In this document: positions 42,566-51,373 of the stretch, piece after piece
Position numbering within the stretch: position 1 is the stretch's first letter
Layout: each line of letters begins with the position of its first letter
Assembly: GCF_035953295.1 (NCBI RefSeq)
Contig: NZ_CP108370.1
Coordinates: forward strand, 1-64,000
Direction: 5' to 3'
DNA: 64,000 nucleotides
Origin: Streptomyces sp. NBC_01335
GTDB lineage: Bacteria > Actinomycetota > Actinomycetes > Streptomycetales > Streptomycetaceae
The notes under the pieces: generated by a model
Databases searched by the model: none
Seen by the model: only the letters and a program-made list of their open reading frames with translations
What the model was told of the DNA's origin: nothing
Program-made: the position numbers and the translations under genes

Positions 42566-43081
42566 ATGACCACGCAGAACGCGATCACCTGGCCCGAGCG
42601 TTACCTTCCCGGCACCGGCGACAACTTCGTCTCCAATGAGGTTGTCGTGCCCGGCCTCACCGCCGCCCGGGTCTGGCGCCTGCTGACCGACACCTCCCAG
42701 TGGGAGGGGTACTACGACAACGTCGCCGACATCTCCTTCCCCGAAGGCGGCGGCCCGGTCCTGGGTGACGGTCTCGTCTTCAGGTTCGGAACGTTCGGCT
42801 TCCCGCCTCTGGCCGCTCTCGTTACCGAGTTCCAGGCCCCGGCCGACGGTGTTCCCGGCCGCCTGTCCTGGACCGCGAAGCAGGACGGCACCCCGCAGGA
42901 GAAGCTCGACGTGCTGCACGCCTGGCTGGTCGAGGACCTGCCCGGCGGCCGGGCCCGCGTCCTCACCCAGGAGACGCAGATCGGACAGCCGGCAGCCGCT
43001 CTGGCCGGCGAGCGCCCGAACCCGATGCTCAACGGCCACCAGGCATGGCTGGACGGACTGATCAGCGCCGCCCGCGGCTGA
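42566..43081 (+). CDS. SRPBCC-family protein
   Basis: The 171-residue product has the helix-grip fold of SRPBCC/START-like proteins: an initial strand and helix (VVVPGLTAARVWRLLTDTSQ), WEGYYDNVADISFPEGGGPV, then a curved sheet (GDGLVFRFGTFGFPPLAALV, RLSWTAKQDG) and a long last helix (NPMLNGHQAWLDGLISAARG). These proteins bind small hydrophobic ligands in a deep cavity; some are cyclases or lipid carriers. There is no clear catalytic signature. The divergent LysR gene is its likely regulator. Confidence 0.7.
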   Translation: MTTQNAITWPERYLPGTGDNFVSNEVVVPGLTAARVWRLLTDTSQWEGYYDNVADISFPEGGGPVLGDGLVFRFGTFGFPPLAALVTEFQAPADGVPGRLSWTAKQDGTPQEKLDVLHAWLVEDLPGGRARVLTQETQIGQPAAALAGERPNPMLNGHQAWLDGLISAARG

Positions 43082-43147
43082 CCCCATCGCCAAGTTCACC
43101 GTGAGCATCCTGGGCACCGGCGGGCAGGAAGGGGCGGGACCGGGCGG

Positions 43148-43600
43148 CTATTCGGGCAGCGGCCTGTCCTGGACGACGTTCTTCATGACGAGGGTGGACG
43201 TCAGGCGTTGGACGCCGGGAAGCCGGGCGAGTTGCTGGTCGTAGAGCTGCTGGAAGGTGGCCAGGTCGGCGGTAGCGACCCGTAGCAGGTAGTCGGGCTC
43301 GCCGAACAAGCGCTGCGCCTGCAGCACGTGAGGAACGGCGGCCACTGCCTCCTCGAAGGCGTTGACGGTGTCGGGGGTCTCCCAGCGCAGGGTGGCGAAG
43401 ACGAGAGCCTCGAAGTGCAGGCCGACGGCCGCCGGGTCGACCACGGCCCGGTAGCCGCGGATCGCACCCTCACGTTCGAGATCGCGCAGCCGACGGTGGC
43501 AGGGCGAGACGCTGAGCTGCACGCGAGCGGCCAGCTCGGTGACCGTCAGGCGGCCATCGAGCTGCAGTTCAGCAAGAATCTTCCGATCTATGGCATCCAT
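43148..43600 (-). CDS. Lrp/AsnC-family regulator
   Basis: The ATG at 43600 is chosen because the Lrp family begins MDxxDRKIL; the product here starts MDAIDRKILAELQLDGR. The 150-residue product has the HTH (VTELAARVQLSVSPCHRRLR), the hinge (LEREGAIRGYRAVVDPAAVG) and the RAM effector domain (LEALVFATLRW-like strand, LFGEPDYLLRVATADLATFQ). It is transcribed away from the LysE-type exporter at 43711, the usual arrangement of Lrp/LysG regulators that switch on amino-acid export. The ligand is probably an amino acid. Confidence 0.88.
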   Translation of the reverse strand: MDAIDRKILAELQLDGRLTVTELAARVQLSVSPCHRRLRDLEREGAIRGYRAVVDPAAVGLHFEALVFATLRWETPDTVNAFEEAVAAVPHVLQAQRLFGEPDYLLRVATADLATFQQLYDQQLARLPGVQRLTSTLVMKNVVQDRPLPE

Positions 43601-43710
43601 GGAGAAGATTCTTCCCCACATGGCCCGGCCTTGAGGCAGATACGCAAACACATTCGGGCAAATCTGGCCTAGCGTTCCCTCCAGACAAGACACGCGAGAG
43701 GGAGCGAGCG

Positions 43711-44328
43711 ATGGATTCGACGACGCTGGCAGCCTTCCTGGCTGTGGACCTCCTGCTGGTGTTCACTCCGGGCGCGGACTGGGCCTACGCGATCTCCGCC
43801 GGACTGCGGGGACGCTCGGTCGTCCCGGCCGTAACAGGACTGGTCGCCGGACACGCGGCCTACGCACTGGTGGCCGTCGCAGGCCTGGCGGTGATCGTGG
43901 CGAGTTCCCCGGCCGCGCTCACCGCCCTGACTGTGGCGGGGGCCGGGTATCTGCTGTGGCTGGGCTGGGGCGTCCTGCGCCAGCCGGCCGTTCCGGCAGC
44001 CGCGAGCGGGAGCGCGGACGCCTCCCGGTGGCAGGTACTGCTCAAGGGCTTCGGGATCAGCGGTCTGAACCCGAAGGCGCTGCTGTTGTACTTCTCACTG
44101 TTCCCGCAGTTCATCGACCCGGCCACGGGGTTGCCGGCCGCCGCGCAGACCGGGCTGCTCAGCATGGTGCACCTGACCGCGTGCACCGTCGTCTACCTCG
44201 TCGTCGGCGTCCTGGCCCGCACGGTCCTGAGCACCCGGCCTTCGGCCGCCCGCATCGTCACCCGCATCAGCGGTGCCATGATGATCGCCATCGGCACCCT
44301 CCTGCTGACAGAGCAACTGGCCGGCTGA
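43711..44328 (+). CDS. LysE-family amino-acid exporter
   Basis: The 205-residue product has six predicted membrane helices and LysE/RhtB motifs: FTPGADWAYAISAGLRGRSV near residues 18-37, AGYLLWLGWGVLR, and GISGLNPKALLLYFSLFPQF. These carriers push out amino acids such as Leu, Lys or homoserine lactones. GGGAGCGAG before the ATG is a fair binding site. The divergent Lrp gene ends its start 111 bases away and should respond to the same amino acid. The thioesterase gene follows 46 bases downstream and may be cotranscribed. Confidence 0.88.
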   Translation: MDSTTLAAFLAVDLLLVFTPGADWAYAISAGLRGRSVVPAVTGLVAGHAAYALVAVAGLAVIVASSPAALTALTVAGAGYLLWLGWGVLRQPAVPAAASGSADASRWQVLLKGFGISGLNPKALLLYFSLFPQFIDPATGLPAAAQTGLLSMVHLTACTVVYLVVGVLARTVLSTRPSAARIVTRISGAMMIAIGTLLLTEQLAG

Positions 44329-44374
44329 GAAACCGTTTGTCTCACCTGGCACGGACGCGAAGGAGAGCACGCGC

Positions 44375-44833
44375 GTGGAAGACCGTATACAGCAGGACCA
44401 GGCGAGCCCTGCGGTGCAAAAGCGCGTTCAGGACAGCTTCCGCCTGCAAGGACTGATGTCCCACCTCGGCGCGCACCTGACCCACATCGGCCCCGGCCGC
44501 GTCCACATCACGCTCCCGGCCCGCCCCGAGGTGACACAGCAGCACGGCTACATCCACGCCGGCGCCACCAGCGCCATCGCCGACAGCGCCGGCGGCTACG
44601 CCGCGCTCACCCTGTTCGACGAGGAAACCGAGGTCCTCACCGTCGAGTACAAAATCAACCTCCTCGCGCCTGCCGCCGGTGATCACCTGGAGGCGATCGG
44701 CACCGTCCTCAAGCCGGGCCGCACCCTCACCGTCTGCCAGCTGGAGGTCTACAGCGTCCAGACCGACGGAGCCCGCAAGCTCGTCGCCAACGGCCAGCAG
44801 ACCCTCATCCGCGTGAACAGGCCCCCGGCATGA
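44375..44833 (+). CDS. PaaI-type hotdog thioesterase
   Basis: The GTG at 44375, with GAAGGAGAGC upstream, gives 152 residues with the hotdog fold. It has the central helix HGYIHAGATSAIADSAGGYA, in which HAGA...AD supplies the catalytic region of PaaI-type acyl-CoA thioesterases. LTVEYKINLLAPAAGDHLEA and VCQLEVYSVQTDGARKLVAN follow. It would split acyl- or aryl-CoA thioesters in the cytoplasm; the substrate is not known. It probably shares transcription with the LysE gene. Confidence 0.82.
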   Translation: MEDRIQQDQASPAVQKRVQDSFRLQGLMSHLGAHLTHIGPGRVHITLPARPEVTQQHGYIHAGATSAIADSAGGYAALTLFDEETEVLTVEYKINLLAPAAGDHLEAIGTVLKPGRTLTVCQLEVYSVQTDGARKLVANGQQTLIRVNRPPA

Positions 44834-45088
44834 AACTGCCGTCCTGACTGACGTACTGGCAGCAGCCCATACCCAACGTCAACACCCCTCCTGCAGCCCG
44901 GACACCGCTTTCACCGGTGGTAAAGATGGAGACCCAGAGGGACCCACACTCGTCACGTCCGAACAGGCGGTCGGGCCGGACGGTAGCCGGCGAGGCCGCC
45001 GCACTGCGAGCAGACGATGAGGGCACGGTCGCGCCTTTCGTGGCCAGGCTGGTTGCCCGGCAACGCCTGCTGCGCCCTGAAAACAGTT

Positions 45089-45118
45089 CAGGCCGCCCCC
45101 GGTCGAGGGGGCGGCCTG
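45089..45118. terminator. terminator of the Tap/Tpg-like operon
   Basis: CAGGCCGCCCCC-GGTCGA-GGGGGCGGCCTG is a perfect 12-bp stem with a 6-base loop, 14 bases beyond the minus-strand stop at 45132. On the minus strand the right context is CTGAACTGTTTT, with four T bases, fitting an intrinsic terminator. The 300 bases to the thioesterase gene hold no supportable gene. Confidence 0.75.
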
Positions 45119-45131
45119 GTGTGGTGGTGTG

Positions 45132-45707
45132 TCAGGCGGACCAGCCGATGGAGGAGACGTAGCTGTAGCCGTCGTAGTCGGAGCCGATGAGGTCGAGAAC
45201 TTCGTCCCACACCGCGTCGAGTTCTTCGAGGTCGTCGTTCATCCAGGCGTCGACGGCCCGGTCCCAGACGCCCCGGACGGTGACGCTGCGGGAGGACAGG
45301 TCCCGCTGGTACTTCTGCTCCACCCCGGCCTGGTTGACCGGGTTGATCTCCACCCGGGTGCCCCGGCCGTTGTTGTTGAGCCGGTGCTTGAGGTCGGCGG
45401 CGACGTTGCGGCGGCGCAGGTCCCAGTAGGCGGCGTCGAGGCGGGCGAGGTTGGCCTTGTTGGGGGTGCGTTCCTCGGCGAGCCAGGCCATCAGGGTGCG
45501 CGGGGAGACGTGGACGCCGGCCCGGTCCATCGCCTCGTACCCGGCATCCGACTTGGTGAGGTAGTTCAGGCGGGCGGCGAGGCCGCGGTCGGTGTCGACC
45601 GGCGAGGCGATACCGCGCACCATCCCCTCGATCGCGGTTCCCAGCGCTTCGGCGCCGGGGGCGCCGTTTGCGCCGTACTTCCCGAACTCCATCCAGCGGC
45701 CGGCCAT
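45132..45707 (-). CDS. terminal-protein (Tpg)-like protein
   Basis: The ATG at 45707 overlaps the stop of the Tap-like gene (ATGA), so the two are coupled. The 191-residue product has RLNYLTKSDAGYEAMDRAGV leading into an HTH (VSPRTLMAWLAEERTPNKAN, LARLDAAYWDLRRRNV). It continues with LNNNGRGTRVEINPVNQAGV and an acidic end (DLEELDAVWDEVLDLIGSDY). Size, HTH position and place after a Tap-like gene all match Tpg, which is bound covalently to Streptomyces telomeres and primes end patching. Similarity to the archetypal Tpg appears low, so it may be a divergent class. A remnant of a second copy lies at 41398-41442. Confidence 0.5.
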   Translation of the reverse strand: MAGRWMEFGKYGANGAPGAEALGTAIEGMVRGIASPVDTDRGLAARLNYLTKSDAGYEAMDRAGVHVSPRTLMAWLAEERTPNKANLARLDAAYWDLRRRNVAADLKHRLNNNGRGTRVEINPVNQAGVEQKYQRDLSSRSVTVRGVWDRAVDAWMNDDLEELDAVWDEVLDLIGSDYDGYSYVSSIGWSA

Positions 45708-47332
45708 CAGCCGCTGGCCTTCCCGACGAGGTACTCACCGGAGGTCTTGCCGTCGCCGGTCTTGACCTTCATCTCGGCGACGCCGCGTCCCTCGGTGAAC
45801 ACCTGCCGCCAGTCCCCGATCACGTGGAGCTCGTCGGTGTGCTTGAGCGCGACGATCTCCAGGGCGGCCTGGTGGGCCTTGTAGGCGCGGCCGCAGTGCA
45901 GGGCGTACGCCTGGGCGTGGACGAGGTGCATCCAGTCCGGGCGGACCATCTCACGGTTGTGGACCGACTCCCCCATGGTCGAGATGAACTTCGAGTACAT
46001 GGCCTTGACGTACTCGGTCGTCAGGGTGTCCCCGGCGGCGATCGCGTCCGCGCGGGCGGCCACCAGCAGCTTGCGCAGCGCGTCCAGGAAATTCTCCGTG
46101 GCGCCGGACGTCCAGGACTCGTGGACGAACGGGGCTGCGGTCAGGCCCCACTTCGGGCCGGAGACGCGCAGCAGGAGGCGGAGGGTGGCGTCGGTGATCC
46201 AGAGGGCGCCGGGGGTGTCCCGGTCGCCGAGGGGGTCTGGGAGGTGGGGGTGGGTCCAGGGGGCGGGGGTGATCAGGTGGACTCCAGAGCGCTTCGGGTC
46301 GACACCGTCCGATCCGGTGGTGTGCTCCAGCTTCCCGATCGGCAGCCACACCTTCATGGCGGAGAGGTAGGCGGCGTTGACGTCCAGGGCCGTGACCTTG
46401 ATGTCGGTACGGGCGGCGCGCAGGGAGTAGGCGGGGTTCTGGTAGGCGGGGCGGGCCTCCCAGATCTGGTCCGGCTCCTTCGCGGACGGTTTCTTCAGGA
46501 TGTCGGGCAGGGCGGGGTAGGCGGTGTAGTCGTAGCGGCCGCTGGCCCGGGTCTCGTTGAACAGGCGCATCACGTCCGGGATCGCGCGCTTCAGGAGCGC
46601 TTTGAGGGCGGTGTCCTCGTCGCCGCCGGCGCGCTCGCCCTCCTCCTGGACCGCGCCCGTGATCAGCGCCATCAGATCGGCCTCGGCGCGGGCGGCGGAC
46701 TTGCTCCGGCGCTGCGGGCGGGTCGGCACCGGGACGGGGACCGGCGAGACCGGAGCCGGAGCCGGGGCGGGCGGTGCGGGGGTGTGCGCCTCCAAGGCGG
46801 CGGCCGGAGTGGCGGCGGCGGCCGGAGTGGCGGGCTGGCAGAACGCCCCGGCGTGGAGGGGGCGCCCGTCGGTGGACTGGTACGTCGTCTCGACGCCGCA
46901 GCGGATGCAGGGGCCCGGGTCGCCCTCCACGACGCGTCCGTCCGGGCCGTGCAACGACTGGGGCGCCGGAGTGAACGCGGGCGGCACGGGCGCGGCGACC
47001 GGGGCGGGCGCGGCGACCGGGGCGGGGGGCTGGTCGGTGAACAGTGCCGCGACCGGGTCCGGCGACTGGGGGGCCGGGGCGGCGGTGGGCGGGTAGATCT
47101 CGGCGAGGCCCTTCAGCAGCCGCAGGTAGGGCAGGCGGGCGGGCGGGGTCGGGTCGCTCGCTCCGGTTTCCCAGTTCGCGACGGTGGTGCGGCCGACGCC
47201 GACGGCGGCGGCGACCTGGGCGCGGGAGAGGCTGGCGGCCTCGCGCAGCCGCTGGCGCTCGACGGGCGGCGGGATCGACGCGGTCAGCCGGGCCTCTTCG
47301 AGCAGCGCTTCCACGCCGACGTTCTCACTCAT
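45707..47332 (-). CDS. telomere-associated protein (Tap)-like
   Basis: The ATG at 47332 gives 541 residues. Residues 15-65 form an XRE-like HTH (VERQRLREAASLSRAQVAAA, VGVGRTTVANWETGASDPTP). Then come a Pro/Ala-rich linker, a zinc-like motif (CIRCG near 125) and a large C-domain with YDYTAYPALPDILKK, QIWEARPAYQN, ALWITDATLRLLLRVSGPKW, YSKFISTMGESVHNREM and DELHVIGDWRQVFTEGRGV. This order fits Tap, which binds telomeric 3' overhangs and recruits Tpg. Codons near the linker are repetitive. The intergenic space to the helicase is only 93 bases and must hold both promoters. Confidence 0.6.
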   Translation of the reverse strand: MSENVGVEALLEEARLTASIPPPVERQRLREAASLSRAQVAAAVGVGRTTVANWETGASDPTPPARLPYLRLLKGLAEIYPPTAAPAPQSPDPVAALFTDQPPAPVAAPAPVAAPVPPAFTPAPQSLHGPDGRVVEGDPGPCIRCGVETTYQSTDGRPLHAGAFCQPATPAAAATPAAALEAHTPAPPAPAPAPVSPVPVPVPTRPQRRSKSAARAEADLMALITGAVQEEGERAGGDEDTALKALLKRAIPDVMRLFNETRASGRYDYTAYPALPDILKKPSAKEPDQIWEARPAYQNPAYSLRAARTDIKVTALDVNAAYLSAMKVWLPIGKLEHTTGSDGVDPKRSGVHLITPAPWTHPHLPDPLGDRDTPGALWITDATLRLLLRVSGPKWGLTAAPFVHESWTSGATENFLDALRKLLVAARADAIAAGDTLTTEYVKAMYSKFISTMGESVHNREMVRPDWMHLVHAQAYALHCGRAYKAHQAALEIVALKHTDELHVIGDWRQVFTEGRGVAEMKVKTGDGKTSGEYLVGKASG

Positions 47333-47425
47333 AAGAGAACCGTAACGCACTTGAACCACATTTGGTGCTAGATTGTGCAGTGGTTGTACGAGCGTTGGTC
47401 ATGGTGCAGCGGGGAGCATAGGGGC

Positions 47426-50215
47426 ATGCAGCAGACGACGCCGGCAGAACCGCACGGGATCACCCTGAGGCCGCATCAGGTCGAGGCGGTGGACGCGATC
47501 GTGCGGGGACTGTCCCTGCCCCGGGACGGATCGGTGCCCGCGCACGGACTGCGGGGCCAGGTCCACATGGCCACCGGAACGGGCAAGACGGTCACCGCGG
47601 CCGTGGCTGCGCTGCGACTGGTCCCGCACGGAACGGTCGGCGTGCTGGTCCCGACGCTGGACCTGCTGACGCAGACGATCGAGGCATGGCGCCGGGCCGG
47701 GCACCAGGGTCCGGCCGTCGCCGTGTGCTCCCTCGGGGCCGACCCGCTGCTGGAGGCGCTGGGAGTGCGGTGCACGACCAACCCGACGCAGCTCGCCCTG
47801 TGGACCGGCACCGGCGGGCCGATGCTCGTGTTCGCCACGTACGCCTCGCTCGCCGGGCAGGGGCTGGCCGACGACCAGGACGACGACGTCGAGACCCTCG
47901 GCGTACTCGAACAGGCGCTGCGCGGCTCGTACGGACAACGTATGGCGCCCTTCGACCTCCTGGTGGTGGATGAGGCCCACCGCACGTCCGGGGACGCCAC
48001 GAAGGCCTGGGCGGCCGTCCACGACCAGACCCGCATCCCGGCGGAGCGCCGGTTGTACATGACCGCGACCCCGCGCCTGTGGGCGGCGGGCACCGCCGTG
48101 CCGGCACCCGGGGACAACGGGAAGACCGGCCCGGACGCCACCCCGCCGAGCGGCAGCGACGTGCTGGGCGGGCGGGTCGTCGCCTCGATGGACGACACCG
48201 GACTGTTCGGGCCCGTCCTCCACGAGACCGGCCTCATGGAGAGCGTCGAGCGGGGCATTCTCGCGCGGTTCGAGATCGACGTGCTGGAGATCCGCGACCC
48301 CTCACCGCTCAGCGACACGGCGACGGACGAGGAGCGGCGCGGGCGCGGGCTCGCCGCCCTCCAAGCCGCCCTGCTCAAGCACGCGGACGAGTCCGGCGTC
48401 CGCTCGTACATGACGTTCCACTCCCGGACCCTGGACGCGATGGCCTTCGCCCGCGCGATGCCGGAGACCGCCGCCAGCCTCCACGCCGCCGACCCGGCCG
48501 CCTACCCCGGACGGGTCGGCGCGGACTGGCTCTCCGGCGAGCACCCCGCCGCCCACCGGCGCAGCGTCCTCATCCGGTACGCGGACGGCCTGGACGCCGA
48601 GGGGTGGGTGTGCGAGCTGTCCTTCCTCGCCTCCTGTCGGGTCCTGGGCGAGGGCGTCGACATTCGGGGCACGCGCGGCGTCGGCGCGGTCGTCTTCGCG
48701 GATTCCCGCTCCTCGCCGGTGGAGATCGTGCAGATCATCGGGCGGGCCCTGCGCCAAGAGCCCGGCGAGGGCAAGGTGAGCAGGATTCTGGTGCCCGTGT
48801 TCCTGGAGCCCGGGGAGGACCCCGGCGACATGATGGCGTCCTCCAGCTACCGCGGCCTGGTCGCGATCCTCCAGGGCCTGCGCGCCCACGACGACCGCGT
48901 CATCGAGCGCATGGCCCTGCCCACCACCACCGCACGCGGCCAGATCACCTCCGTGCTCGCCCTCGACCCGCAGACCACCGCCGACAACGCGAAGGACGCC
49001 GAGGACGGTGAGGACGGCGAGAACGACCACCAGGAGCACGCCCCCGGCGGGAGCGCGGCCGCCGGCGCCGGGGAAGACGACCAGGAGCACCACACGGACG
49101 ACGACCAGGGTGACGACGCGGCGCCGAATGTGGCTCCCCTCAACACGCCGCTGCTGCGGTTCTCCCTCCCCCGCGACCCCGGGAGCATCGCCCTGTTCCT
49201 GCGCACCCGCGTACTCAGGCCCGACTCCGAGGTCTGGCTCACCGGGTACACCGCACTGCGCACCTGGGCCCGCGAACACGGACACGCGGCCGTCCCCGCC
49301 GACACCAAGGTGCCTCTCGGCGACGACGGCGACGGCCCTCTCTACGGGCTGGGCACCTGGGTCGGCGAACAGCGCCGCACCTTCCGGGCGGGGACGCTGA
49401 AGGCGTGGCGGGCCGAGCTGCTGAACGAGATCGGCATGGTCTGGTCGGTCGGCGACGCACAGTTCTGGACGAACCTCTCCGCCGCCCGCGCCTACTTCGC
49501 CGCGATCGGCAGCCTCGCGGCGCCGAGATCCGCGGTGATCGACTCGGTGGCGGTGGGCCAGTGGCTCGCCAATCTCCGCAAGCCGGGCGGCCTCGGCTCC
49601 GACCCGGAACGCGCCGCCGAACGGCGCCGGGCACTGGAAGCCATCGACCCCGACTGGAACCCTGACTGGACGATCGACTGGCAACGCCACTACGCCGCCG
49701 CCCGTGAACTCCTCACCGAGGAGACCGGCCCCGCCGACCTCCTGCCCGGCGTCAGCGTCCACGGCTGCGACGTCGGGACCTGGGTCGCCGCCCAGCGCCA
49801 GCCCAGCACTTGGGCGGCGCTGACGGACCAGCAGCGTGACCGGCTGGAGCAGCTCGGCATCCGCCACGCCCCGGCCGTCGCCCCCGAGACCGCCGAGGCG
49901 CCGGCCCGGGTGAGCGCCTTCGAGAAGGGTCTTGCCGCCGTGGCGCAGTACCAGGCCCGGGAAGGACACCTGACCATCCCCCGAACCCACATCGAAACCG
50001 TGGTGATCGGCGATCAGGAACACCAGATCCGCGCCGGAGTGTTCCTGACCAACCAGAAGAGCCGCCGGACCAAACTCACCACCGACAAGCTCACCGCCCT
50101 CGCCGCCCTCGGACTCAACTGGGCCCAGCGAGTCAGGCCCCCAGACACCAGCCTCCCCAGACCAACACCAACAACTCAGAACAACTCAGCGAGCGGTTCC
50201 ATCGTCTCCCAGTGA
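47426..50215 (+). CDS. DEAH helicase with helicase-associated repeats
   Basis: The ATG at 47426 gives 929 residues. The superfamily 2 motor has Walker A VHMATGTGKTVTA (Lys54), LLVVDEAHRTSGDATKAW, MTATPRLWAAG, a helicase C-part with LGEGVDIRGT and motif VI QIIGRALRQ. An acidic linker rich in Asp/Glu/His (about 555-590) follows. The C-third carries helicase-associated (HA) modules, each with a Trp-rich LGTWVGEQRRTFRAGTL-like unit. Such helicases lie near the ends of Streptomyces linear replicons (TtrA type) and may aid conjugal transfer or end replication. It is divergent from the Tap-like gene. Confidence 0.8.
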   Translation: MQQTTPAEPHGITLRPHQVEAVDAIVRGLSLPRDGSVPAHGLRGQVHMATGTGKTVTAAVAALRLVPHGTVGVLVPTLDLLTQTIEAWRRAGHQGPAVAVCSLGADPLLEALGVRCTTNPTQLALWTGTGGPMLVFATYASLAGQGLADDQDDDVETLGVLEQALRGSYGQRMAPFDLLVVDEAHRTSGDATKAWAAVHDQTRIPAERRLYMTATPRLWAAGTAVPAPGDNGKTGPDATPPSGSDVLGGRVVASMDDTGLFGPVLHETGLMESVERGILARFEIDVLEIRDPSPLSDTATDEERRGRGLAALQAALLKHADESGVRSYMTFHSRTLDAMAFARAMPETAASLHAADPAAYPGRVGADWLSGEHPAAHRRSVLIRYADGLDAEGWVCELSFLASCRVLGEGVDIRGTRGVGAVVFADSRSSPVEIVQIIGRALRQEPGEGKVSRILVPVFLEPGEDPGDMMASSSYRGLVAILQGLRAHDDRVIERMALPTTTARGQITSVLALDPQTTADNAKDAEDGEDGENDHQEHAPGGSAAAGAGEDDQEHHTDDDQGDDAAPNVAPLNTPLLRFSLPRDPGSIALFLRTRVLRPDSEVWLTGYTALRTWAREHGHAAVPADTKVPLGDDGDGPLYGLGTWVGEQRRTFRAGTLKAWRAELLNEIGMVWSVGDAQFWTNLSAARAYFAAIGSLAAPRSAVIDSVAVGQWLANLRKPGGLGSDPERAAERRRALEAIDPDWNPDWTIDWQRHYAAARELLTEETGPADLLPGVSVHGCDVGTWVAAQRQPSTWAALTDQQRDRLEQLGIRHAPAVAPETAEAPARVSAFEKGLAAVAQYQAREGHLTIPRTHIETVVIGDQEHQIRAGVFLTNQKSRRTKLTTDKLTALAALGLNWAQRVRPPDTSLPRPTPTTQNNSASGSIVSQ

Positions 50216-50427
50216 CTGAGGTACTCCGTCGCCGCATGCGGGCCGAAACTGCGATTACTGACCCGCCGGGTACGTTCAAGCACAGATCGCACCGGCCTCC
50301 TACAGACCGCGAAAACGCCGCAACTCCAACTAGCGATGCGAACCCAAGACCACTCTCGCCGCACTCCACCGACCCCGAACAGGACGACAGAAGACTCGCG
50401 CGACACCAACCTCACCGCATCAAGAAC

Positions 50428-50475
50428 GGTGCACTTTCATCCGTACGCGGTGGTGCACGTTCCCTGTACGCCAAC
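50428..50475. repeat. 24-bp imperfect tandem repeat
   Basis: Two adjacent 24-base units, GGTGCACTTTCATCCGTACG... and GGTGCACGTTCCCTGTACGC..., share about 17 positions. They lie 210 bases beyond the helicase stop. They could be decayed iterons or merely part of the coding remnant that follows. Confidence 0.4.
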
Positions 50476-50675
50476 ACGACGTCGTCCCCGGGCGGGATCT
50501 GGTCCTGGGTGAGCACTCGCTGGTGCATGACACGGCAGACTTCGCAACGCGCATGATCTTGGGCCAGTGGGAGGCGACCGGGATCCGTGAGGAGAGGACG
50601 GCGTTGCTCGTCGTCCGCGCACTCGCTGAGTCGGCGGCTGCGACGGAACGCGCGGCTGACGGATTCACTACGTAG
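50436..50675 (+). pseudogene. small coding remnant
   Basis: The plus strand has good codon bias in one frame that ends at 50675: TRWCTFPVRQHDVVPGRDLV, LGEHSLVHDTADFATRMILG and a helical end (TALLVVRALAESAAATERAA). No start codon with a binding site is evident, though an internal ATG at 50553 could serve. I read it as the 3' part of a gene. The family is not recognised. Confidence 0.35.
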
Positions 50676-50708
50676 CGAGGTGCCGCGCCGCCCCTCGGCC
50701 TAACCGGT

Positions 50709-50888
50709 GTGGAGCCGAAGGGGACGACCGGTGACCGCGACTACGCGGTCCTGCACCGGAGCGGCTGCACCCTCGGCCGGCGCGGCGGCTTCATGCCGCG
50801 AGAACAGGCCTTCCTCGCGCTGAGCGAGGACTACATCAGGTGCTGCGGGATGTGCGCCCCCGAGACCGGGCTCCGGGGAGACCGGTAG
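50709..50888 (+). CDS. small Cys-containing protein (59 aa)
   Basis: A GTG at 50709 opens a 59-residue frame with strong codon bias, overlooked because of its size. It reads DYAVLHRSGCTLGRRGGFMP, then REQAFLALSEDYIRCCGMCA and PETGLRGDR. The His-x2-Ser-Gly-Cys strand and the CxxC near the end are typical of very small Streptomyces proteins thought to bind zinc. No membrane segment. No strong binding site is seen. Function unknown. Confidence 0.5.
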   Translation: MEPKGTTGDRDYAVLHRSGCTLGRRGGFMPREQAFLALSEDYIRCCGMCAPETGLRGDR

Positions 50889-51066
50889 CGCCGAAGGCGG
50901 CGGCAGCGGCACCAGTGGCGGTCCGCCGGCGGCGAAACGGCACCGTTCCAGAATTCCGGAACGGGGCCGGCCAGCCCGACGGGCCGGGCGTGAACCGTGC
51001 GGGCCGGGAGCTGCTTCGAAGGGTCAAGTGGAGACCCCAGCTACAACGCAGGGTAGGGCGGAGTTG

Positions 51067-51103
51067 ATTCTGGGAGAGGGCACGGTCCGCCCTCTCCCAG
51101 AAT
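51067..51103. promoter_or_regulatory. 15-bp perfect hairpin in leader of membrane gene
   Basis: ATTCTGGGAGAGGGC at 51067-51081 pairs exactly with 51089-51103 across a 7-base loop. AAGGAG follows about 9 bases later, just ahead of the membrane gene at 51134. It could be a terminator for upstream reads or a leader hairpin. A separate imperfect CCGTTCC...GGAACGG repeat lies at 50943-50964. Confidence 0.6.
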
Positions 51104-51133
51104 TCAGGTCAAGGAGAAACCTTCATCGTCTTC

Positions 51134-51373
51134 ATGGCGATTGCCTACGTGACCGCGTGGGTCGTTTTCTCGCTGCTCGGCTTCTGGAAGTTGACCGACC
51201 CGAGGCGCCAGATACTGTTGTCCGGCTCCCTGATCGCGGTCGCTGCCGGGGTCACCTTTGGCGTGTTGCGCAGCGCCGGCCTCGGTGCCTTTGTCTTCGG
51301 TATCGGCGCGATCGCGGCACTCGTGCGGCTCAGACGCGCGTGGGGCCGGCTGCCCATCGCGCCTCCCCGCTGA
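51134..51373 (+). CDS. small membrane protein (79 aa)
   Basis: The 79-residue product has three hydrophobic segments: residues 2-18 (AIAYVTAWVVFSLLGFW), 29-45 (LSGSLIAVAAGVTFGVL) and 49-64 (LGAFVFGIGAIAALVRL), then a basic tail. It is probably a three-helix inner-membrane protein. The binding site AAGGAG at about 51113 is some 15 bases before the ATG, longer than usual, so a start slightly upstream cannot be excluded. Function unknown. Confidence 0.5.
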   Translation: MAIAYVTAWVVFSLLGFWKLTDPRRQILLSGSLIAVAAGVTFGVLRSAGLGAFVFGIGAIAALVRLRRAWGRLPIAPPR

